64,000 nt of DNA, from the NCBI GenBank assembly GCA_018335935.1, contig JAGXRG010000071.1, forward strand, positions 1 through 64,000, read 5' to 3'. Numbering within the stretch: position 1 is the first letter of the stretch; every line of letters begins with the position of its first letter. This stretch comes from Chitinophagaceae bacterium (GTDB lineage Bacteria; Bacteroidota; Bacteroidia; Chitinophagales; Chitinophagaceae). The notes beneath the pieces were generated by a model. The model ran no database searches. It was not told the DNA's origin and saw nothing but the letters and a program-made list of their open reading frames with translations. The position numbers and the translations under genes are program-made. Positions 27,008 to 35,088 of this stretch are shown here, piece by piece.

Positions 27008-28216
27008 ATGATACAAGGCAAACTAACTGAGAAACTAAAAGACTTTACTGTAGCGGATGATTTAAAAGAAGCCGGCATGTATCCTTACTTTAGACCCATT
27101 GAAGAAAACCATGATACTGAAGTGGTTATTGAAGGTAAACGTAGGTTAATGTTTGGTTCTAATAGCTATATGGGTTTAACTAATCACCCAAAAGTTAAAG
27201 AAGCAGCAAAAGCTGCAGTTGATAAATATGGTAGTAGCTGTTCAGGTTCTAGATTTCTAAATGGAACATCAACTTTACACATTGAGTTAGAAGAAAGACT
27301 TGCTGATTTTGTTGGAAAAGAAGCTGCCTTAATTTTTACTACTGGTTTTCAAACAAACTTAGGCACCGTATCTGCTTTAACTGGTAGAAATGGTGTAATT
27401 ATATTAGATGAATTTGATCATGCTTCTATCATAGAAGGTAGTAGACTATCATTTTCTAAAGTATTGAAGTTTGCTCATAATGACATGAAAGATTTAGAAA
27501 CAAAACTTAAATCTATTCCTGCAGATGTATTAAAAATGATTGTTGTAGATGGTGTGTTTAGCATGGAAGGCGATATTTGTAATCTGCCTGAAATAAGCAG
27601 ACTTGCTAATGAATATGGCGTTTTATTAATGGTAGATGATGCCCATGCATTAGGTGTAATTGGTAATATGGGTAAAGGCACTGCTGACCATTTTGGATTA
27701 ACCAATCAGGTTGATTTAATCATGAGTACTTTCAGTAAATCTTTAGCTTCTATTGGAGGATTTATTGCTTCAACCAATCAAATTATCAATTATCTAAAAC
27801 ATCATTCTAGACCAATGATTTTTAGTGCAAGCATTCCACCATCAGCAGCTGCTGCTGCCATTGCTGCTCTTGAAATTATTCAAGCAGAGCCAGAAAGAAT
27901 GGAAGCTTTGTGGGCTAATACAAATTATATTAAACGTGCATTACTAGATTTAGGTTTTGAATTAGGCAATACAGAAACACCTATTCTACCAATTTATATT
28001 AGAGATAATGCCATCACTTTTCAATTTACACAACGACTATTTGAGGAAGGCATTTTTGTAAACCCAGTTGTTTCACCAGCTGTTAGAAGTGATTCTTCTT
28101 TAATTAGAATGTCTATCATGGCAACACATACAAAGAGTCAGTTAGATGAAGCAATTGATAAGATTGAAAAAATAGCAAAAGAACTTAACTTACTTAACTT
28201 AGTTTACTCAGCATAA
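27008..28216 (+). CDS. spt: Serine palmitoyltransferase (PLP alpha-oxoamine synthase)
   Basis: A 402-residue soluble enzyme of the alpha-oxoamine synthase family. The PLP-binding lysine is K244 in 'STFSKSLASIGGF', the ring-stacking His is H138 in 'DEFDHASI', and the cofactor aspartate lies in 'MVDDAHALG' (about 209-217). The N-terminal 'AGMYPYFRPIE' and the absence of a CoA-ligase domain fit bacterial serine palmitoyltransferase rather than KBL or BioF. It condenses serine with a fatty acyl thioester to 3-ketosphinganine, the first step of sphingolipid synthesis. Two genes that match the other ceramide steps follow 33 and 12 nt downstream, which supports the assignment. A KBL-like role is the main alternative. 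Confidence 0.88.
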   Translation: MIQGKLTEKLKDFTVADDLKEAGMYPYFRPIEENHDTEVVIEGKRRLMFGSNSYMGLTNHPKVKEAAKAAVDKYGSSCSGSRFLNGTSTLHIELEERLADFVGKEAALIFTTGFQTNLGTVSALTGRNGVIILDEFDHASIIEGSRLSFSKVLKFAHNDMKDLETKLKSIPADVLKMIVVDGVFSMEGDICNLPEISRLANEYGVLLMVDDAHALGVIGNMGKGTADHFGLTNQVDLIMSTFSKSLASIGGFIASTNQIINYLKHHSRPMIFSASIPPSAAAAAIAALEIIQAEPERMEALWANTNYIKRALLDLGFELGNTETPILPIYIRDNAITFQFTQRLFEEGIFVNPVVSPAVRSDSSLIRMSIMATHTKSQLDEAIDKIEKIAKELNLLNLVYSA

Positions 28217-28249
28217 TTAATAGTGTTTGCTTACAAACCTTAACTAAAT

Positions 28250-29377
28250 ATGGATATTGTTGTTAAAGAAGTTATTGATGCTAAAGATTTAAAAAAGTTC
28301 ATTAATTTTCCTTATCAACTTTACAAAAATCATCCTTATTATGTTCCACCACTAAGGTTCGATGAGGAACAAACATTAAGAAAAGATAAAAATCCATCTT
28401 TTGATTATTGCAAAGCCAGATATTGGCTAGCTTATAAAAACAATAAAGTTGTTGGTAGAATTGCTGCCATTTTAAACCAATCATATATTGAGAAATGGGG
28501 TAATCAATACCTTCGTTTTGGCTGGATAGACTTTGAAGAAGATATAAATATTCCAAAATCATTATTAGCACAAGTTGAACAATGGGCTGCTGATTTAGGT
28601 TTGAAGGCTGTACATGGACCTATGGGATTTACAGACTTAGATCATGAAGGAATGTTAATTGAAGGCTTTGATCAACTTGGCACTTTAGCAACCATTTACA
28701 ACTACCCCTATTATCCTAAATTCATGGAAGAACTTGGATATTCAAAGGATGTAGATTGGGTAGAATATAAAATTACATTACCAACAGAAGTACCTGAAAA
28801 ATTAGAAAAAATTGCCTCTATTGTACAAAGAAGAAACAATGTACAAGTAGCACAAATTAAAAGTGCAAAAGAGATTAAAAAATATGCTAGTGATATTTTT
28901 GATTTAATTAATTCTACTTATTCTGAATTATATGGTGTAGTTCCTTTAACAGAAAAACAAATAAAAACATATACCAATCAATATTTCTCTTTCATTAAAC
29001 CAGATTTTGTTCCTTTAGTTTTAGATAGTAGTGGTAAGTTAATTGCCTTTGCTGTAAGCATGCCTTCTCTTTCAAAAGCATTACAAAAAGCTAAAGGAAG
29101 TTTGTTTCCTTTTGGATTTATGTACATTTTACAAGCCATGCGTAAAAACAGCATGGGCGATTTATATTTAGTAGGTGTAGCTAAAGCTTATCAAGGAAAA
29201 GGTATAAATGCTATCTTAATGCACGAGCTTACTAAAACCTATTTGAAATATAAACTAAAGTACGCCGAATCTAATCCAGAATTGGAGCATAATAAAAGTG
29301 TTCAAGCTCTTTGGGAATATTACGATGCTACTCAACATAAAAGAAGAAGATGTTTTATTAAACACCTCAATTCTTAA
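28250..29377 (+). CDS. GNAT-fold acyltransferase, candidate bacterial ceramide synthase
   Basis: A 375-residue cytoplasmic protein: an N-terminal half with 'LYKNHPYYVPPLRFDE' and a GNAT-like segment ('YWLAYKNNKVVGRIAAI'), and a C-terminal GNAT domain with the acyl-CoA loop 'VAKAYQGKGINAILMHEL' (about 315-332). Bacterial ceramide synthases described in Caulobacter and relatives are GNAT-like proteins encoded near spt. The location between Spt and a CerR-like epimerase therefore suggests that it N-acylates sphinganine or its 3-keto form. Without that context I would call it only a conserved hypothetical GNAT protein. Confidence 0.78.
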   Translation: MDIVVKEVIDAKDLKKFINFPYQLYKNHPYYVPPLRFDEEQTLRKDKNPSFDYCKARYWLAYKNNKVVGRIAAILNQSYIEKWGNQYLRFGWIDFEEDINIPKSLLAQVEQWAADLGLKAVHGPMGFTDLDHEGMLIEGFDQLGTLATIYNYPYYPKFMEELGYSKDVDWVEYKITLPTEVPEKLEKIASIVQRRNNVQVAQIKSAKEIKKYASDIFDLINSTYSELYGVVPLTEKQIKTYTNQYFSFIKPDFVPLVLDSSGKLIAFAVSMPSLSKALQKAKGSLFPFGFMYILQAMRKNSMGDLYLVGVAKAYQGKGINAILMHELTKTYLKYKLKYAESNPELEHNKSVQALWEYYDATQHKRRRCFIKHLNS

Positions 29378-29389
29378 GTCTACAATTTC

Positions 29390-30391
29390 ATGCAAAAAAA
29401 AATATTAATTACAGGTGCCAGTGGTTTTATTGGTAGTTTTTTAGTTGAAGAAGCTTTAAACAGAAACTATCAAACCTTTGCTGGTATTCGTTCTTCAAGT
29501 AGCAAACAATTTTTAAACCAACCAAGCATTAAATTTATTGACTTAGATTATACCTCAAATATTGCTTTAGATACTTTACTTCAAAAATATCAAAATGAGG
29601 TTGGCAAATTTGATTATATCATTCACAATGCTGGCTTAACTAAAGCTAAAAAAAATGAAGATTATTTCTCAGTAAATTATGATAATACAAAACGATTTGT
29701 TGAGGCATTACTAAGAAACAATATTGTACCCGAAAAATTTGTATACATCAGTAGTTTGGCATCTTATGGCCCTAGCTTAAATTTAAAGCCAATTTCGCCA
29801 GATCAAATACAACAACCATTAACTGCATATGGAAGAAGCAAATTAAAAGCAGAAGAATATTTATACACTATAAAAGATTTTCCTTTTGTTATTATAAATC
29901 CTACTGCAGTGTATGGACCTAGAGAAAAAGATGCTTTTTTACTTATGCAAACTATTGCTAGAGGATTAGAAGTTTATATTGGACCAAAAAATCAAATGCT
30001 CAGTTGGGTGCATGTATACGATTTAGTAAACGCCATTTTTATTGCATTAGAATCTAATGTTGTTCAGCAAAATATACTTGTCTCAGATAATAAAATTTAT
30101 ACCCCTCAAGATTTTAATAATATAGTTAAAAGTGTGTTGAACAAAAAAACATTATCGTTTACAATTCCAAAATTTGTTTTAAAAAGTGTAACCAATGCTT
30201 TTGAATTTGCAGGAAAATTAAAAGGTCAGGTCCCAATATTGAATAAAGAAAGATTAAAAGAATTTGAAGCATTTAATTGGAGTGTAGACTCATCAGCACT
30301 TTTATCTCTTGGCTATGAACCAAAATATTTTTTAGAAAACGGATTACCTCAAACCCTAGAATGGTATAAAACTAATGGTTGGTTAAAGTAA
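29390..30391 (+). CDS. NAD-dependent epimerase/reductase, CerR-like
   Basis: A 333-residue extended SDR protein. The Rossmann motif is 'ITGASGFIGSF' near the N-terminus, and the catalytic Ser ('YISSLASYGPS') and Tyr-x3-Lys ('AYGRSKLKAEEY') are present. Known extended-SDR enzymes act on nucleotide sugars or steroid-like ketones. In bacterial sphingolipid pathways a member of this family (CerR) reduces the 3-keto group of the ceramide precursor, and the position in this operon supports that role. It starts 12 nt after the GNAT gene. Confidence 0.82.
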   Translation: MQKKILITGASGFIGSFLVEEALNRNYQTFAGIRSSSSKQFLNQPSIKFIDLDYTSNIALDTLLQKYQNEVGKFDYIIHNAGLTKAKKNEDYFSVNYDNTKRFVEALLRNNIVPEKFVYISSLASYGPSLNLKPISPDQIQQPLTAYGRSKLKAEEYLYTIKDFPFVIINPTAVYGPREKDAFLLMQTIARGLEVYIGPKNQMLSWVHVYDLVNAIFIALESNVVQQNILVSDNKIYTPQDFNNIVKSVLNKKTLSFTIPKFVLKSVTNAFEFAGKLKGQVPILNKERLKEFEAFNWSVDSSALLSLGYEPKYFLENGLPQTLEWYKTNGWLK

Positions 30392-30414
30392 ATTTGCTAA
30401 ACAAATTTTTAACA

Positions 30415-30897
30415 GTGTCTGTAATCATTAGAGAAATTCAAGAAAAAGATAATTCAATTTTAGCATCAATAATCAGATCATGCTTTAAAGAATTTAATGC
30501 CCCTCAACAAGGCACTGTTTATTCAGACCCTACTACAGATCAATTATATCAATACTTTCAAGCTACTCATTCTATTTGTTGGGTTGCCGAAATTGACAAT
30601 CAAATTGTTGGTTGCTGCGGAATTTATCCAACAGAAAACTTACCTACAGGACACGCAGAATTAGTAAAATTTTATATTCATGCTTCTGCAAGAGGTAAAG
30701 GAATAGGTAAAATATTAATGAATCAGTGTTTGGCTTCTGCTAAAAAACTTGGTTACTCAACAATTTATTTAGAAAGTCTTCCTCATTTTAGTACTGCTGT
30801 AAATATGTATATTAAACATGGCTTTACAGTATTAAACAATCCACTTGGAAACTCTGGTCATACTTCCTGTAACATTTGGATGATAAAAAATATTTAG
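30415..30897 (+). CDS. GNAT-family N-acetyltransferase
   Basis: A 160-residue single GNAT domain: 'REIQEKDNSILASII', 'WVAEIDNQIVGCCGIYP', the acetyl-CoA loop 'HASARGKGIGKILMNQC' and 'YLESLPHFSTAVNMYIKHGF'. No ATG is available. I prefer GTG 30415, which places the domain normally near the N-terminus; TTG 30394 or 30379 (the latter overlapping the CerR-like gene) are alternatives. It may be the last gene of the sphingolipid operon, but the substrate is not predictable and it may simply be co-transcribed. Confidence 0.82.
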   Translation: MSVIIREIQEKDNSILASIIRSCFKEFNAPQQGTVYSDPTTDQLYQYFQATHSICWVAEIDNQIVGCCGIYPTENLPTGHAELVKFYIHASARGKGIGKILMNQCLASAKKLGYSTIYLESLPHFSTAVNMYIKHGFTVLNNPLGNSGHTSCNIWMIKNI

Positions 30898-31112
30898 ATT
30901 TCAATTAAATCATTTCAAAAGTTCGAACTTGTTTTACACACAAGTAGGGCAAATAATTATTTGAATTTTTTATCAACTCATTTTCAGTTTGATAAACATT
31001 TTCACTTGTTAAATTTTTGTAAAGTATTAAACTTAAGAAAACCTATATCGTCTTTAATGCGTAAGTGTAATGACAGAAACACTGAAATTCTTTAACCTAA
31101 AAACTTTAAACT

Positions 31113-31805
31113 ATGAAAAAGTATTCAAAAAATTTAGCCATCTTAACAAGTGCATTTTTTATTGCAAATTTTGCAATGGCACAAATTAATGCTAATTTAA
31201 ATTCAACAACTAAGGCTGTAACAAATGCTACAGTAAACACTTCTAAAGTTGCTGAAGCAGCTACTAAAGCAACACAGTCAGCCACAAAAGTAGTAAGCAA
31301 AACAGGTTCAATGGTGAATACAACTTCATCAGTTGCTACAAAAGCTACAGCTGTTGCTCAGGCAGAAACAAAGGGGGTTGTAAACAGTAAAATCAAAGCT
31401 GATGTAGAAAAAAGTGCATCTATTGAAAAAAGAAAATCAGAAGCTATTGAAAATGCAACTGAAAAAAGCAAAGACATGATTACTGCCACTGAAGAAAAAG
31501 CCACTAAACCTGCAAAGAAAGATTTAATTTCTGTTGAAAGTAATAATGAAATAAATAGTAATATTTCTGCAAATTCAAATGGCAAATCAACAAAAGCAAA
31601 TGCTTCTTTAGAAGCAAATGCTGAAACCACTGTAAACAATAATACAGGTGCATCTGAAAAAGTAAAAGCAACTAAAGAAAAAGTAAAATCAAAAGCAGAA
31701 GCTACAAAAGAAAAAGTAAAAAACACAGCTGAAAAAGCTAAACCATCTATTGAAGCTGAAGGCTCAATTCAAAGCAGTGGCTCCGTTAAAACTGGTAAAA
31801 ACTAG
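31113..31805 (+). CDS. Secreted low-complexity Ala/Lys/Thr/Glu-rich protein
   Basis: A 230-residue protein with a signal peptide (about 1-23, 'NFAMAQ'). The mature part is almost entirely low-complexity: Ala/Thr/Val/Lys in the first half ('KVAEAATKATQSATK'), Asn/Ser in the middle, and heptad-like 'KEKVKSKAEATKEKVK' repeats near 200-215, resembling LEA-like or apolipoprotein-like amphipathic helices. No enzyme motif. I cannot assign a function; a stress-protective or envelope-associated role is only a guess. A strong terminator follows, so it is probably monocistronic. Confidence 0.75.
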   Translation: MKKYSKNLAILTSAFFIANFAMAQINANLNSTTKAVTNATVNTSKVAEAATKATQSATKVVSKTGSMVNTTSSVATKATAVAQAETKGVVNSKIKADVEKSASIEKRKSEAIENATEKSKDMITATEEKATKPAKKDLISVESNNEINSNISANSNGKSTKANASLEANAETTVNNNTGASEKVKATKEKVKSKAEATKEKVKNTAEKAKPSIEAEGSIQSSGSVKTGKN

Positions 31806-31836
31806 TTAAATATCCAATAGAGAAACCCAGTATAAT

Positions 31837-31871
31837 GAGGAGCTTTTTCGAAAGTTAAAGCTCCTCTTTTT
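31837..31871 (+). terminator. Intrinsic terminator after the low-complexity gene
   Basis: A perfect 10-bp stem (31837-31846 with 31857-31866, GAGGAGCTTT/AAAGCTCCTC) with a 10-nt loop, followed by five T. It separates the low-complexity secreted protein gene from the next gene. Confidence 0.9.
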
Positions 31872-31890
31872 ATAACTAAAACTTAATGCC

Positions 31891-32706
31891 ATGAATCGAC
31901 AAATTAAGAAGTTAGTTGTAATGGTTATGCTTATTTTACCATTATCATTACTAGCACAGCAAAATAAAGATGAATTTTCAGCTACTCTAGCATATCAATC
32001 TTTGGCTCATTTTATGGGCAGAACAGATAGCTTAAATTCAACCGCCACTGTACCCATTATTGCTTATCGTTTTAAAAGTGGTTTTTATTCTCAAATAGCA
32101 GGTGTACTTGTACAAAACAGTGCTACTCCTCTACAATATACTGGAACTACTTTTGAACTTGGATTTCATTTCTTACAAAACGACTCAACATTTTCTGGTA
32201 ATGTATTTGGGACTTATTTTGACTACAAGGATAAATCAGTTTTAGTAAGATCGGCTTTAAAATATCAACTTGGTGTAAATACTAGTTTTAAAAACAACAT
32301 TGTAAACATTAACCCAAGTATTAACTTATTATTTAGTGATAAAACAGATTTGAATTTAAGTGTAGGTTTCGATCATCTTTTTGTACAAAAACTTAAAGAA
32401 GGTTTACCAAGGGCTTTAGCATTTAACCCAACTATAACCTTATATGCAGGAACACAAAATTTTACTGATACATATAAAAGAAATATTGGCTCACCTTTTG
32501 TTCCAATTTATCAAACTGAAACAAAAAGTGTAACCACTTTATCTTTTTTAGCAATGGATTTTACACTCCCTATTGTTTATGTTGCAGGAAAGTTTAATGC
32601 ATTCATAACACCTTCTTATGTTATGCCATATAACTTGATAAAAGATGCTGGAGAAAGGGGTGAGAATAGATTCTATTTTACAGCAGGAATTGGAATTAGA
32701 CTTTAA
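31891..32706 (+). CDS. Outer-membrane beta-barrel-like protein, function unknown
   Basis: A 271-residue exported protein: signal peptide about 1-22 ('PLSLLAQQ'), then alternating strands of aromatic and polar residues typical of a small outer-membrane barrel ('FELGFHFLQNDS', 'GNVFGTYFDYKDKS', 'NPTITLYAGTQNF') and a C-terminal strand 'FYFTAGIGIRL'. No named family recognised. The next gene begins 18 nt downstream, and the two may form an operon. Confidence 0.8.
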   Translation: MNRQIKKLVVMVMLILPLSLLAQQNKDEFSATLAYQSLAHFMGRTDSLNSTATVPIIAYRFKSGFYSQIAGVLVQNSATPLQYTGTTFELGFHFLQNDSTFSGNVFGTYFDYKDKSVLVRSALKYQLGVNTSFKNNIVNINPSINLLFSDKTDLNLSVGFDHLFVQKLKEGLPRALAFNPTITLYAGTQNFTDTYKRNIGSPFVPIYQTETKSVTTLSFLAMDFTLPIVYVAGKFNAFITPSYVMPYNLIKDAGERGENRFYFTAGIGIRL

Positions 32707-32724
32707 ATTTTTAACTTAGTAGCT

Positions 32725-33492
32725 ATGAAAAATATAATTAAGAACAGTTTATCGGTATGTCTTTTTTTTGGTTTTGTTTTATTAATAGGATGCACAAAAT
32801 CTAGTACCACAACAAGTTTACCAGAAATTAATGCAGAAAATAACAAACCAGTTGGTGCTTCTGCAAATGATTTATTAAGTGCAAACAAATACACTAATTT
32901 AAAAATTGAAATTCAATATATGCCAGGCTTTCAGCCTGATGCTGCTTCAGTAACTAACCTAACCAATTTTGCAAATTCACTATTAAATAAACCTGCAGGA
33001 ATTACAGTTACACAAACACAAATTGCTGCTTCAAATAAAACCAGTTTAACACTCAATGAAATTGCAAGTGTTGAACAAACTAACAGAACAGCAGTAACTT
33101 CCGGTAATCAAATGGCAGTTTACTTTTTATTTACAGATGCAAATTATTCGCAACCCAATGTTTTAGGAATTGCATACAGAAACACTTCAATGTGTTTAAT
33201 GGGTAAAACTATAAAAGACAATTCTGGTGGTGTTGGACAAACTAGTAAAACTAAATTAGAGACTACCGTTATGCAACATGAGCTTGCACATATTTTAGGA
33301 TTAGTAGATATTGGTTCTCCGATGCAAACCAATCATAAAGATGCAGCTCATGGAAATCATTGCAATAATTCTACTTGTTTAATGTATTATGCTTCAGAAA
33401 CAACTGATGTTTTAGGATTTTTAATTACAGGAAATGTTCCAACACTTGATGCCAATTGTAAAGCAGATTTAACTGCAAATGGTGGCAAGTAA
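32725..33492 (+). CDS. Putative zinc metalloprotease lipoprotein
   Basis: A 255-residue protein with a lipoprotein signal ('VLLIGCTKSS', Cys about 23) and a metzincin-like motif HELAHILGLVD (about 191-201): two His and the catalytic Glu are present, and the third ligand position is Asp or a later His ('HGNHCNNSTC'). A Met-turn-like 'CLMYYASE' follows. It may therefore be a surface or periplasmic peptidase of the archaemetzincin/matrixin type. The N-terminal half ('IEIQYMPGFQPDAAS') fits such a domain. It is 18 nt after the barrel gene; substrate unknown. Confidence 0.8.
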   Translation: MKNIIKNSLSVCLFFGFVLLIGCTKSSTTTSLPEINAENNKPVGASANDLLSANKYTNLKIEIQYMPGFQPDAASVTNLTNFANSLLNKPAGITVTQTQIAASNKTSLTLNEIASVEQTNRTAVTSGNQMAVYFLFTDANYSQPNVLGIAYRNTSMCLMGKTIKDNSGGVGQTSKTKLETTVMQHELAHILGLVDIGSPMQTNHKDAAHGNHCNNSTCLMYYASETTDVLGFLITGNVPTLDANCKADLTANGGK

Positions 33493-33553
33493 AAATTCAG
33501 TGATTCTATTTATGGATTTTATATAGCTAAAGAGTCTTTGTAGAAAAAGCTAT

Positions 33554-34444
33554 ATGAAAAATTATAAAACATTCATTGTAATCCTTACAATTATAATTTC
33601 TGCTTGCCATAGTGAAAAAAACAAATCAGAATTTATTGCATCAACAGGACAAAGAGATGAGGCAATTGTTTATGCACCTGAAGCACCTCCTCCACCTCAA
33701 TTAGAAGAACAACTCAAATACACTTCTCCAAAAATTGTTAAGGATGAAGAAGTGAATGAAGAGGAAAAGCCAATCATTAATCAAGAAAAGAAAGTTATAA
33801 AAAATGGAAGCATTTCTATAAAATCTTTTCAAATAGATTCGAGTAAAAAGTATGTAAATGAACAACTAAAAAAGTATCAAGCTTATTACGAATCTGAAGT
33901 ATTATCTAACGAATCTGATAAAGTTTCTTATGATTTAAAAATCAGAATTCCTTCTGCAAATTTTGAACAATTTATTAAAGGAATAGAAAATGGCAAAGAT
34001 GAAATTATTGCTAAAAGTATTCAAGCAGAAGATGTAACTGAAGAATATGTTGATATTGAAACAAGATTAAATAACAAAAGAAAGTTTCTCAAAAGATATC
34101 AAGAGCTTTTAACAAAGGCCAACACCATTAAAGATATGATGGCTATTGAAGAAAATATAAGAACCTTACAAGAAGAAATTGAAAGTAAAGAAGGAAGATT
34201 AAAATTTTTAAACCATCAAGTTGGTTATAGTACTTTAGAAATTAATTTATTTCAACCAAAAGAATATGTTTTTAAACCAGAAACACAAGATGGTTTTTTT
34301 GAAAGAGTTAAAAATTCTATCAGCAAAGGCTCGTATTTTATTATTGATGTAATAATATTTTTCATACGCCTGTGGCCTTTGGCAATTATGGGTATTATTA
34401 GTTATTATATTATAAACATCTTAAAAAGTAAGAAAACTAAATAA
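33554..34444 (+). CDS. DUF4349 lipoprotein
   Basis: A 296-residue protein with a lipobox ('IIISACHSE'), a Pro/Glu-rich linker, a DUF4349 domain (about 80-245: 'VIKNGSISIKS', 'YESEVLSNESDKVS', 'RIPSANFEQFIKGIE', 'VTEEYVDIETRLNNKRKF'), a coiled coil around 175-215, and a C-terminal membrane segment about 260-285. DUF4349 proteins are conserved envelope proteins of unknown function, often with a C-terminal membrane helix as here. Confidence 0.88.
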   Translation: MKNYKTFIVILTIIISACHSEKNKSEFIASTGQRDEAIVYAPEAPPPPQLEEQLKYTSPKIVKDEEVNEEEKPIINQEKKVIKNGSISIKSFQIDSSKKYVNEQLKKYQAYYESEVLSNESDKVSYDLKIRIPSANFEQFIKGIENGKDEIIAKSIQAEDVTEEYVDIETRLNNKRKFLKRYQELLTKANTIKDMMAIEENIRTLQEEIESKEGRLKFLNHQVGYSTLEINLFQPKEYVFKPETQDGFFERVKNSISKGSYFIIDVIIFFIRLWPLAIMGIISYYIINILKSKKTK

Positions 34445-34577
34445 TGAAAATTTGACTTTTTTTCTGACAATTTTTTAAACTAGTTGCCAATTTTTCAAAA
34501 TTCAAATCTTAAAAAAAGCAATGGTACAAGGATTGCAAAAGAAAAAATAATTTTCTATTGTTAAACAAATTAAAAAA

Positions 34578-34583
34578 AGGAGG
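34578..34583 (+). promoter_or_regulatory. Consensus Shine-Dalgarno before hsp20
   Basis: AGGAGG lies 6 nt before the ATG at 34590. Nearly every other start in the window lacks such a sequence, as is normal for Bacteroidota, so this one points to unusually strong or differently controlled initiation for the heat-shock gene, or to acquisition from elsewhere. Confidence 0.75.
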
Positions 34584-34589
34584 TTTATC

Positions 34590-35042
34590 ATGACTTTACT
34601 AAAAAGAAATGGAAGCTTATTAAATCCATTACCATTAGTTTTTGATGATTTCATTAGTCGGGATTTGTTTAATTGGAAAACAAATCATTTTTCCGACACC
34701 AACACTACCATTCCAGCTGTGAACATTAAAGAAACCAATGAGAATTATTTGGTTGAAATGGCTGCTCCTGGAATGAATAAAAATGATTTTAAAGTAGAGT
34801 TGGATGGAAATGTATTAACCATTTCCTCAGAAAGAAGTACTGAAAGAAAAGAGGGAGAAAATGAAAAGTACTCTTTACAAGAATTCAGTTACGAATCTTT
34901 CCAAAGAACTTTTACACTTCAAAAAGATGTAGTGGATATTGACAAAATTGAAGCTAAATACGAGAACGGTGTACTTCATCTTTTAATTCCTAAAAAAGAA
35001 GAAGCTAAACAAAAACCACCACGCCTTATTCAAATTGCCTAA
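34590..35042 (+). CDS. Hsp20-family small heat-shock protein
   Basis: A 150-residue protein with the alpha-crystallin domain at about 40-135: 'PAVNIKETNENYLVEMAAPGM' region (start of domain), 'FKVELDGNVLTISSER', 'FQRTFTLQKDVVDIDKIEA', 'YENGVLHLLIPKKEE'. The C-terminal 'PPRLIQIA' carries the I-x-I oligomerisation motif. It holds unfolded proteins during stress in the cytoplasm. It is monocistronic, closed by a palindromic terminator, and has a strong ribosome-binding site; I see no CIRCE element in its 145-nt upstream region. Confidence 0.95.
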   Translation: MTLLKRNGSLLNPLPLVFDDFISRDLFNWKTNHFSDTNTTIPAVNIKETNENYLVEMAAPGMNKNDFKVELDGNVLTISSERSTERKEGENEKYSLQEFSYESFQRTFTLQKDVVDIDKIEAKYENGVLHLLIPKKEEAKQKPPRLIQIA

Positions 35043-35052
35043 AAAAATGTTC

Positions 35053-35088
35053 AAAAAAAATCGCCTTGAATTCAAGGCGATTTTTTTT
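35053..35088. terminator. Perfect palindromic bidirectional terminator
   Basis: A 36-bp perfect palindrome with A8 on one side and T8 on the other, with stem ATCGCCTTGAA/TTCAAGGCGAT. It sits between the convergent hsp20 and helicase genes and works in both directions. Confidence 0.92.

Noticed and set aside
30898-31112. Palindrome AAGTTCGAACTT as a terminator after the GNAT gene
   Set aside because: The stem is short and the downstream T run is weak; not convincing.
31358-31726. Long antisense ORF opposite the low-complexity gene
   Set aside because: Its composition mirrors the repeat sequence of the sense gene; the sense protein has a signal peptide and terminator.
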